Assembly (NCBI GenBank): GCA_003567075.1
Contig: PXAU01000072.1
Location: 1-8,512, forward strand
Source of the DNA: Trueperaceae bacterium
GTDB lineage: Bacteria; Deinococcota; Deinococci; Deinococcales; Trueperaceae
Direction of reading: 5' to 3'
Length of the DNA: 8,512 bases
Positions within the stretch are counted from its first letter, which is position 1; each line of letters opens with the position of its first letter. Position numbers and translations under genes: made by a program. Under the pieces are notes generated by a model. It was not told the DNA's origin. It did no database searches and was given only the letters and a program-made list of their open reading frames with translations. Below are positions 1 through 4,814 of this stretch, one piece after another.

Positions 1-130
1 CGCGCTCGACCGTCTGCGGGCTGATGCGGATCTTGTCGTCGAGCTTGTCGTTCAGGACCAGCGACACGATCGCGGGCGACACGCCGGCGCGGCGGGCGAC
101 ATCGACTTGGCGGGGGCGACGCTTGCTCAC
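1..130 (-). CDS. LacI-family transcriptional regulator, N-terminal fragment (cut by window edge)
   Basis: Only the first 43 codons lie in the window; the gene continues past base 1. The visible residues form the N-terminal helix-turn-helix of the LacI/GalR family: VDVARRAGVSPAIVSLVLN matches the family pattern of a 'DVA..AGVS..TVS.VLN' helix pair, followed by the usual 'IS..T.ERV'-like third helix (RISPQTVER). The ligand-binding domain is outside the window, so the effector and target pathway are unknown. The start is taken as GTG at 130-128, because the frame holds no other start codon before an in-frame TAG at 181-179. A weak AAGGA lies 12 nt upstream. The gene is preceded by its own promoter and two operator-like sites, suggesting autorepression (inferred). 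It is separated from mgtE by 134 bp and is probably a separate transcription unit. Confidence 0.88.
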   Translation of the reverse strand, partial: MSKRRPRQVDVARRAGVSPAIVSLVLNDKLDDKIRISPQTVER

Positions 131-142
131 GGGCGCGATCCG

Positions 143-147
143 TCCTT
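143..147 (-). promoter_or_regulatory. Candidate Shine-Dalgarno of the lacI-family gene
   Basis: AAGGA on the minus strand, 12 nt before the GTG at 130. The spacing is longer than ideal, but no better site is present. It supports the GTG start only weakly. Confidence 0.4.
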
Positions 148-164
148 GGGGCGAGGCATCAAGG

Positions 165-178
165 CTAAGGCGCTTTAA
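165..178. promoter_or_regulatory. LacI-type operator-like site 2 (promoter-distal)
   Basis: Reads CTAAGGCGCTTTAA on the plus strand. It is an even palindrome centred on CG with 5 of 7 pairs matching, and is 12/14 identical to the adjoining site at 179-192. CG-centred even palindromes are typical of LacI-family operators. It lies just downstream of the predicted transcription start, within the 5' leader of the lacI-family gene. Binding by that gene's product is inferred. Confidence 0.6.
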
Positions 179-192
179 CTAATGCGCTTTAG
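179..192. promoter_or_regulatory. LacI-type operator-like site 1 (overlaps -10 and transcription start)
   Basis: Reads CTAATGCGCTTTAG on the plus strand, a CG-centred 14-bp palindrome with 6 of 7 pairs matching. It overlaps the last two bases of the -10 box and the predicted start point of the lacI-family gene, where a bound repressor would block initiation. It directly abuts a second near-identical copy. The likely ligand is the LacI-family protein encoded just downstream. Confidence 0.68.
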
Positions 193-219
193 TGTAGAGC
201 GCCGTGGCCAGCGTGTCAA
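191..219 (-). promoter_or_regulatory. Sigma-70-type promoter of the lacI-family gene
   Basis: On the minus strand TTGACA (219-214) is followed after exactly 17 bp by TACACT (196-191). The -35 is perfect and the -10 keeps the key TA...T positions. The transcript would start near base 184, giving a leader of about 55 nt to the GTG at 130. The promoter sits in the short gap after the mgtE stop codon, pointing to independent transcription of the regulator. Confidence 0.72.
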
Positions 220-264
220 GACGCCCGGTCCGATGCGTCGCCCAGCCGTCCGCTACGCAACCGA

Positions 265-1656
265 TCAGCCGATCGTGTGCCCCAGCACCAGGACCGCGAA
301 CGAGAAGTAGATGAGCAGCCCCACCGCGTCGGCGATCGAGGTGATGAGCGGGCCGCTGGCGATGGCCGGGTCGAGCTTCAGGCGGGTCAGCACGAACGGC
401 AGCAGCACGCCCACGAGGTTCGTGAGCACGAGCATCGTGACCATCGTGAGCAGGACCACGATGCCGACCTCGAAGCCGCCGCGGAAGATGCCCAGCAGCA
501 TGCCCAGCACGCCGAGGGTGCCGCCGATCGCGAGACCGATCACGAGTTCCTTCGAGAACGCCCGGAACCACTGCGACGCCTTGACGTCGCCGGTGCTGAT
601 GGCGCGGATCATCATGGTGGCCGACTGCGAGCCGGCGTTGCCGCCGGTGTCGATGATGAGCGGGATGAAGAAGGCGAGCGCCACGACGGCCTCGAGTACC
701 TCTTCAAAGGCCGCGATCACGCCCGACGAGACCAGGTTGACGAGCACCAACGCCGCCAGCCAGCCGATCCGTGCGCGGTAGAGCACGCGCTTCGTCGCCT
801 CCCAGTACGAGGTGCGCAGCGGTAGCATCGCGCCGGCGCGGTGGAAGTCCTCGGTCGCTTCCTCCTCCGCCACGTCGAAGACGTCGTCGACGGTGACGAT
901 CCCGACCAGCACGCCGCTGCTGTCGACCACCGGCAGCGCCACGCGGTCGTAGCGCTGCATGCTGCGCACGGCCTCCTCGCGGTCGTCGGTGGCGGAGAGC
1001 CGCACCAGCGTGTGGTCCATGATCTCCTCGACGCGCTGCGCCGGGTCGGCCATCACGAGCCTGCGCAGCGGCATGTCGTCGAGGAGCCGCCAACCGTCGT
1101 CGACCACGTAGATCACGTTGGCCGTCTCGGACTCCTGGGCGCGGCTGCGGATGTGCTCGAGCGCCCGCTGCACGCTCCAGTTCGGCTTCACCGCCAGGTA
1201 GTCGGGCGTCATCAGGCGCCCGACGCTGTCCTCGGGAAAACCGAGCAGGGAGCGCGCCTCGCGCAGGTCGTCCGGGTCGAGCAGGTTGAGCAGCCGCTGC
1301 GTAGCCCGGCCCGGCAGCTCGTGCAGCAGGCTGGTGCGGTCGTCGGGGTTGAGCTCGGCCAAGAGCGCGCGGGTCTCGGCGTCGGTGAGGCGCCTCAGCA
1401 GGTCGTCACGGGTCTCGCCCTCGAGGTACGCGAATACCTCGGCACCCACGTCCTTGGGGAGGGCCCGGAAGAACAGCGCACGATCGAGCGGCTCGAGGTC
1501 GTGCAGCGCGTCGACCAGCGCGGGCGCGACGAGCTCCTCGTTGGGCCACTCGATGGCTCGTGATGCCAGACCGGCCCACGAACGATCGCGGATGTAACGT
1601 TCAATGGTGGGGGGCAGGACGAGCGCGTTGCGGCGCTCGACGTCGGTGTGCTCCAT
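265..1656 (-). CDS. mgtE: Magnesium transporter/channel MgtE
   Basis: 463-residue inner-membrane Mg2+ channel, close to the 450 residues of Thermus thermophilus MgtE. The order is that of the family: an N-terminal helical MgtE_N domain (about 20-135), two CBS domains (about 145-200 and 207-265, the second containing LPVVDSSGVLVGIVTVDDVFD), a connecting helix, and five hydrophobic segments (about 297-316, 322-337, 369-391, 396-421, 438-460). The channel signature IDTGGNAGSQSATMM lies at 335-349 and LDPAIASGPLITSIADAVG at 428-446. Asp443 probably corresponds to the pore Asp432 of the Thermus protein. In the known family the N and CBS domains bind Mg2+ and close the pore when cytosolic Mg2+ is high. 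The ATG at 1656 is supported by AGAGGA 8 nt upstream. The gene has a long structured leader and its own candidate promoter, so translation may also be controlled. Confidence 0.97.
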   Translation of the reverse strand: MEHTDVERRNALVLPPTIERYIRDRSWAGLASRAIEWPNEELVAPALVDALHDLEPLDRALFFRALPKDVGAEVFAYLEGETRDDLLRRLTDAETRALLAELNPDDRTSLLHELPGRATQRLLNLLDPDDLREARSLLGFPEDSVGRLMTPDYLAVKPNWSVQRALEHIRSRAQESETANVIYVVDDGWRLLDDMPLRRLVMADPAQRVEEIMDHTLVRLSATDDREEAVRSMQRYDRVALPVVDSSGVLVGIVTVDDVFDVAEEEATEDFHRAGAMLPLRTSYWEATKRVLYRARIGWLAALVLVNLVSSGVIAAFEEVLEAVVALAFFIPLIIDTGGNAGSQSATMMIRAISTGDVKASQWFRAFSKELVIGLAIGGTLGVLGMLLGIFRGGFEVGIVVLLTMVTMLVLTNLVGVLLPFVLTRLKLDPAIASGPLITSIADAVGLLIYFSFAVLVLGHTIG

Positions 1657-1712
1657 GGGGATCGTCCTCTCGTCGTGCGACGCCGTGCGGCGCGAACCGT
1701 GCGAGAGGCCCC
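1656..1712 (-). promoter_or_regulatory. Leader hairpin that can sequester the mgtE ribosome-binding site and start
   Basis: In the minus-strand RNA, CCUCUCG (1708-1702) pairs perfectly with CGAGAGG (1672-1666), which contains the Shine-Dalgarno. After a 5-nt bulge, GGGG (1712-1709) pairs with CCCC (1660-1657), directly before the ATG, and U1713 can pair with the A of the ATG. An inner CGCC-GCAC-GGCG stem-loop (1692-1681) caps the structure. The result would hide both the ribosome-binding site and the start codon. The pairing is read directly from the sequence; regulation is inferred. Confidence 0.5.
1665..1670 (-). promoter_or_regulatory. Shine-Dalgarno of mgtE
   Basis: AGAGGA lies 8 nt before the ATG at 1656 and fixes the mgtE start. 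Most of it is part of the CGAGAGG arm of the leader hairpin (1656-1712), so its access to the ribosome may be regulated. Confidence 0.7.
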
Positions 1713-1736
1713 AAGATCACATCAGGGTGGTGCCTC
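1705..1736 (-). promoter_or_regulatory. Alternative leader helix competing with the RBS-sequestering hairpin
   Basis: GAGGCACC (1736-1729) can pair with GGGGCCUC (1712-1705) with one A-G mismatch and a 16-nt loop. GGGGCCUC is the same strand that sequesters the mgtE ribosome-binding site, so the two helices are mutually exclusive. This is the layout of an anti-sequestor in translational riboswitches. In GC-rich DNA such pairing can also arise by chance. Confidence 0.35.
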
Positions 1737-1845
1737 GTGGCAGCAGTGGTCGCCGCGTCGTCGCGGACGGGTCACGGTGCGCCGGACTCGGAGGTCGGTC
1801 GGCGTCGGTCGTGGGTGCTGGCAACGTCGGCTCCTTTCACGCTGT

Positions 1846-1862
1846 CGGTGGCGAGGCCACCG
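1846..1862 (-). other. Perfect 7-bp hairpin at the predicted 5' end of the mgtE transcript
   Basis: CGGTGGC-CTC-GCCACCG on the minus strand: a 7-bp perfect stem with a 3-nt loop, immediately after the predicted start point. It could protect the 5' end or be the first helix of a structured leader. It is not followed by a T-run, so it is not an intrinsic terminator in this direction. Confidence 0.45.
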
Positions 1863-1868
1863 CTCTCA

Positions 1869-1898
1869 AGGGTACGGGTGCCGTCGCAGCCGGGTCAA
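1869..1898 (-). promoter_or_regulatory. Candidate promoter of mgtE
   Basis: TTGACC (1898-1893) and TACCCT (1874-1869) on the minus strand are separated by 18 bp. Transcription would start near 1862 and give a leader of about 206 nt before the mgtE ATG. The -35 matches 5 of 6 consensus positions; the -10 is weaker. Confidence 0.5.
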
Positions 1899-1986
1899 GG
1901 TGCCGATCCGCGCACGACCGGATGCCGCGGTGCCTCGAGCGCAGGTCACGTGACGACGTCGACCCCGCCCGTCGCGCCACCTTGAC
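1894..1986. repeat. 9-bp inverted repeat flanking the region upstream of the mgtE promoter
   Basis: GTCAAGGTG (1894-1902) and CACCTTGAC (1978-1986) are exact inverted copies 75 bp apart. The first contains most of the -35 box of the mgtE promoter candidate. The function is unknown and chance is possible. Confidence 0.3.
1945..1954. promoter_or_regulatory. 10-bp palindrome upstream of the mgtE promoter
   Basis: GTCACGTGAC is a perfect palindrome centred about 54 bp upstream of the -35 box of the mgtE promoter candidate. Its position would suit a regulator site. No protein can be assigned to it. Confidence 0.3.
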
Positions 1987-2043
1987 GTTGCTATCGCTGT
2001 CCGCGCCGCCGCCGTCCGTGCCCTCAGGCCTCGCCAGGAGACG

Positions 2044-2889
2044 TCACCCGCGCGGCGCCGTCGACGCTTCCCGCGCCATGGTCCGCACCACGATGCGATC
2101 GGCCAAGCCGGGAGCGACCTGGGCCAGGAGGGGCAGGTAGCGCAGGTAGCCTGGGACGAACACGCGCCGCTTGCGGTGGCGCACCGCGGCCAGCACCGCG
2201 CGGGTCAGCGTGTCGAGGTCGATGGCACTGCGGCTGCGGTGCGCCGCGGCGGTGCCGCGCGGCGCGCCGTCCGGGCCGAGCGCTCGGGCGCGCAGGTTGG
2301 TGCCGCGCACCCAGTGTGCCATGACGGTGAGCACCTCCACGCCCGTGCCGCGCAGCTCGAGGCGGAGCGAGTCGCACAGGCCCTGGAGCGCGTGCTTCGA
2401 GGCGGCGTAGCCGCTGCGCCCCGGCACGCCGACCATGCCCTGCACAGACGAGATCGCCACCAGCATCCCGCGGCTCGCGCGCACGTGCGGCAGAGCCGGC
2501 AGGAACACGTTCGCGACGCCGAGCACGTTGACGTCCAGGAGCTGCCGTAGGACCTCGGTGTCGCTGAGCTCATCGAAGCGTGCCCACATGCCCAGCCCAG
2601 CGCTCGCGACGACCGTGTCGAGGCGACCGAAGCTGTGCACGGTCCGCTCGACCAGCGCGGCGCAGTCGTCCGGCCGCGTGACGTCGCCTGGCACCACGAG
2701 CGCTTCGCGGCCCGCCTGGCGGCAGGCCTCGGCGACGCGTGCGAGCTCGGCCTCGGAGCGCGCGAACAAGGCGACGTCGGCGTCGGCGGCGGCGAAGGCC
2801 TGCGCGAGCGCCGCGCCCACGCCCGAGGAGGCGCCGGCCACGAGCACGACCCGGTCCGCGAAGGCGCCCGGCGCGGGCGGTTGCGTCAA
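2044..2889 (-). CDS. SDR-family oxidoreductase, probable acyl/alkyl-DHAP reductase of the ether-lipid operon
   Basis: 281-residue classical short-chain dehydrogenase. Visible features are the cofactor loop GASSGVG (19-25), an ASAG (95-98) where NNAG is usual, Asn121, catalytic Ser148, and Tyr161-xxx-Lys165 in YAASK. The usual 'PG...T' loop after the sixth strand is replaced by MAHWVRGTN (190-198). The C-terminal part (PGYLRYLPLLAQVAPGLADRIV, from 246) is hydrophobic and may touch the membrane. The start is taken as TTG at 2889, which overlaps the stop of the AGPS gene by 4 nt (TTGA). No nearer ATG or GTG keeps the Rossmann strand, and the open frame further upstream is antisense-like arginine-rich shadow sequence. 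Mammalian PexRAP/DHRS7B, also an SDR, reduces acyl- and alkyl-DHAP; by operon context that is the proposed role here. SDR substrates cannot be read from sequence alone. Confidence 0.88.
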   Translation of the reverse strand: MTQPPAPGAFADRVVLVAGASSGVGAALAQAFAAADADVALFARSEAELARVAEACRQAGREALVVPGDVTRPDDCAALVERTVHSFGRLDTVVASAGLGMWARFDELSDTEVLRQLLDVNVLGVANVFLPALPHVRASRGMLVAISSVQGMVGVPGRSGYAASKHALQGLCDSLRLELRGTGVEVLTVMAHWVRGTNLRARALGPDGAPRGTAAAHRSRSAIDLDTLTRAVLAAVRHRKRRVFVPGYLRYLPLLAQVAPGLADRIVVRTMAREASTAPRG

Positions 2890-4814
2890 GGCGCCCTGGT
2901 CGTGCCGCGCCGATGCTGGGCGCGTGGCGAGGTCGGCTCCGTGGCCTCGCCAGATGGGTCGTCCGTGTGGAACACGTGGTTGCCGACGCCGAACACGTCG
3001 TTCGGGTCGAGCGCCCGCTTGAGCGCCCGCACGGACTCGATCGACGCCTCGGAGTGCACGCGGGGAAGGAAGTCCTGGCGAATCTTGCCGACGCCGTGGT
3101 GGTGCGAGAGCGAACCGCCCTGCTCGAGGATCACCTCGCGGATGCGGTGCTCGACCTCGTGGAAGGTGGCGACCGGGTCCTCGAGGCCGCGCGCGCAGAA
3201 CCCCATCGTGAAGTAGATGCACGCGCCCGTGCGGTAGCTCTGCGAGAGGCGGTACGAGAGGTAGGGCGTGCCGGCGACGCCGCGTTCGGTGCACATGCGA
3301 CGCAACTCGGCCTCGACGGCGTCGGTGATCGCGTGGATGCGGCTCCACGGCGCCGAGGTCTCGAGCGTCTCACCGAAGATGCCGAGGGTATTGAGGAAGT
3401 CGCGGATGTAGGCGATCGCGAAGGTGACCGCGAAGCCGCGGCGACCGTTCTCGGGCCCGCCCGAGAGCCCGCCGTGGGCCTTCAGCAGACCGAACAGGCC
3501 GCGCGCCTGCTGGCGGACCTCGTCCGCGCTGCCTTCCATCACGACGGTGCAGGCCACCATGCGCTCCGGGTCGAAGCCCTTGACGCGCGTGACGTAGTAC
3601 TTCGTGAGCTTCGACGTGAGCGCGCCGACGCCGCGCTTGGCGCGGCCGAGCGCCTGGCCCAGGCGGAACTCGGTGTTGTTGGTGAGGCGAATGCTCGCAG
3701 GTCGCACGCCGGCGGCTTGCACGGCCTGCAGGTAGCGCACGCCAGCGGCGAAGTCCGGGAACACGAGCGAGGCGTAGCGGAGCACCTCGGGGAGCGGCCA
3801 CACCTGCAGCGTGGCGCGCGTGATGATGCCCAAGCCGCCCTCGCTCCCGAAGGCGAGGCGCTGCGCTTCGATGCCGGTCGACCTGCGCGGCACCACCGGC
3901 GTCGTGCGCACCTCGCCGCGGGGCGTCACGAGGACCGCGTCGAGCACCAGGTCCTCGATGTTGCCGTAGCGGTTCTTCTTCATGCCGCTGGCGTTGGTGG
4001 CGATGCAGCCACCGACGGTGGCCAGTTCGACGCTGTCGGGCACGTGGCCGGTGGTGAGCCCTTCGGCCTCGAGACGGATCTCGAGGTCCTTACCGGTGAT
4101 GCCCGCCTCGACCTCGACCCAGCCGTTGGTGCGATCGATCGAGAGCACCCGGTTCAGCTCCCGCATGTCGACCGACACGACCATGCGGCGCTCGTTCGGG
4201 GGGCACGCCAGCGCGCCGGAGACGTTCGTGCCGCCGCCGTACGGGATGAGCACCACGTCGTGCTGGTCGGCGAGCCGCACCAACGCGCGCACTTCGTCCT
4301 CGGTGCTCGGGTGCGCCACCAGGTCGACGAGCCGCTTCGGGACGATGCCGCCGAGCAGGCGGTAGATCTCGTCGACGCTGAGCTGGCCGTGGCTGTGCAC
4401 CAGGCGGGCTTGGTCGTCGCCCTCCAGCCGGAGGTCGGGCGCGGCCTGCGAAAGCTCCGTGACGAACGCCTCGTTGCGCTGCGGCGCTGGCAGCGCCGGG
4501 GGCGGCACGCTCTCCTGGACGTGCTCCGGACCAACCGGCACGCCGAGCAGCGCCTCTACGAACGGCATGAAGTGCGGCAGCGGCGCGCCCGCGAGCGGGT
4601 AGCGCGAGCCCGTCAGGCGCACCGTGCGCGCGTCGACGAACTCGAAGCCACTGTCGTCGTACCCCCACAGGTGGGCGTAGCGCCTCCCGGGCGCCGGGTC
4701 GTAGGGGCGCGCGTCCACCTCGCGCTGCGACGGCCGCGTGGGCGAACGCGTGGGCGGCTGTGCGTGCTCCTGTGCGTGCTCCTGCGCGTGCTCCTGCGCG
4801 TCAGGGCTCGTCAT
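2886..4814 (-). CDS. Alkylglycerone-phosphate (alkyl-DHAP) synthase, AGPS homologue, FAD-linked
   Basis: 642 residues; human AGPS has 658. The family reaction replaces the acyl group of 1-acyl-DHAP with a fatty alcohol, making the ether bond of alkyl-DHAP. Beyond the general FAD_binding_4 fold (GGGTNVSGAL at 193-202, TVGGCIATNASGMKKNRYGN at 266-285, GSEGGLGIIT at 323-332), AGPS-specific stretches are present: WGYDDSGFEF (50-59), LTGSRYPLAG (67-76), PASIRLTNN (372-380), AIAYIRD (466-472), ETSAPW (485-490), ACIYF (531-535) and GSLSHHHGVGK (567-577). Counting back from His571-573, Arg471 and Tyr534 line up with human active-site Arg515 and Tyr578. The ATG at 4814 has a strong GGAGGAGGT 6 nt upstream and overlaps the upstream stop as ATGA. 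Residues 7-18 are a QEHA tandem repeat, and the first 36 residues are low-complexity. A plain lactate- or glycolate-oxidase-type enzyme is much less likely given the full-length AGPS match. Confidence 0.93.
   Translation of the reverse strand: MTSPDAQEHAQEHAQEHAQPPTRSPTRPSQREVDARPYDPAPGRRYAHLWGYDDSGFEFVDARTVRLTGSRYPLAGAPLPHFMPFVEALLGVPVGPEHVQESVPPPALPAPQRNEAFVTELSQAAPDLRLEGDDQARLVHSHGQLSVDEIYRLLGGIVPKRLVDLVAHPSTEDEVRALVRLADQHDVVLIPYGGGTNVSGALACPPNERRMVVSVDMRELNRVLSIDRTNGWVEVEAGITGKDLEIRLEAEGLTTGHVPDSVELATVGGCIATNASGMKKNRYGNIEDLVLDAVLVTPRGEVRTTPVVPRRSTGIEAQRLAFGSEGGLGIITRATLQVWPLPEVLRYASLVFPDFAAGVRYLQAVQAAGVRPASIRLTNNTEFRLGQALGRAKRGVGALTSKLTKYYVTRVKGFDPERMVACTVVMEGSADEVRQQARGLFGLLKAHGGLSGGPENGRRGFAVTFAIAYIRDFLNTLGIFGETLETSAPWSRIHAITDAVEAELRRMCTERGVAGTPYLSYRLSQSYRTGACIYFTMGFCARGLEDPVATFHEVEHRIREVILEQGGSLSHHHGVGKIRQDFLPRVHSEASIESVRALKRALDPNDVFGVGNHVFHTDDPSGEATEPTSPRAQHRRGTTRAP
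4761..4796 (-). repeat. Three 12-bp tandem repeats in the AGPS N-terminus
   Basis: The unit TGCGTGCTCCTG (plus strand) occurs at 4761-4772 and 4773-4784, with a one-base variant at 4785-4796 and a 5-base remnant after it. On the minus strand the units encode repeated QEHA residues just after the AGPS start. As 12 bp is a multiple of three, changes in copy number would not break the frame. Confidence 0.85.

Larger units (their letters stand above)
1657..2043. other. 387-bp gene-free region upstream of mgtE
   Basis: This lies between the end of the SDR gene and the mgtE start. No protein family can be recognised in any frame. The region holds a minus-strand promoter candidate (1869-1898), a 7-bp hairpin at the predicted transcript start, the competing leader helices near mgtE, a 10-bp palindrome (1945-1954) and a 9-bp inverted repeat (1894-1902 with 1978-1986). 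A short direct repeat of GTCGGTCG with 10-bp pitch lies at 1794-1811. No hairpin followed by a T-run marks a terminator after the SDR gene. The region looks regulatory. Confidence 0.7.

Noticed and set aside
262..275. CGATC-AGCC-GATCG hairpin at the mgtE stop as a terminator
   Set aside because: Only a 5-bp stem, overlapping the stop codon and without a T-run in either direction.
1657..1868. M-box (ykoK) Mg2+ riboswitch aptamer in the mgtE leader
   Set aside because: The conserved GGTGAGGCTCC-type core and its partner segments could not be found on the minus strand; only generic helices are seen. A covariance-model search would settle it.
1560..2140. Plus-strand frames of 100-178 codons in the gap upstream of mgtE as a small gene
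   Set aside because: Three overlapping frames are all open, none has a recognisable motif, and they run into mgtE or the SDR gene antisense.
2890..3348. N-terminal extension of the SDR frame to a 434-residue protein
   Set aside because: The extra 153 residues are Arg/Pro/His-rich and lie wholly inside the AGPS coding sequence in another frame; the SDR fold starts after the TTG at 2889.
2886..4814. Glycolate oxidase GlcD or D-lactate dehydrogenase annotation for the FAD enzyme
   Set aside because: The FAD fold is shared, but WGYDDS, RYPL, AYIRD, ETSAPW and SLSHHHGVGK along the full length are specific to AGPS.
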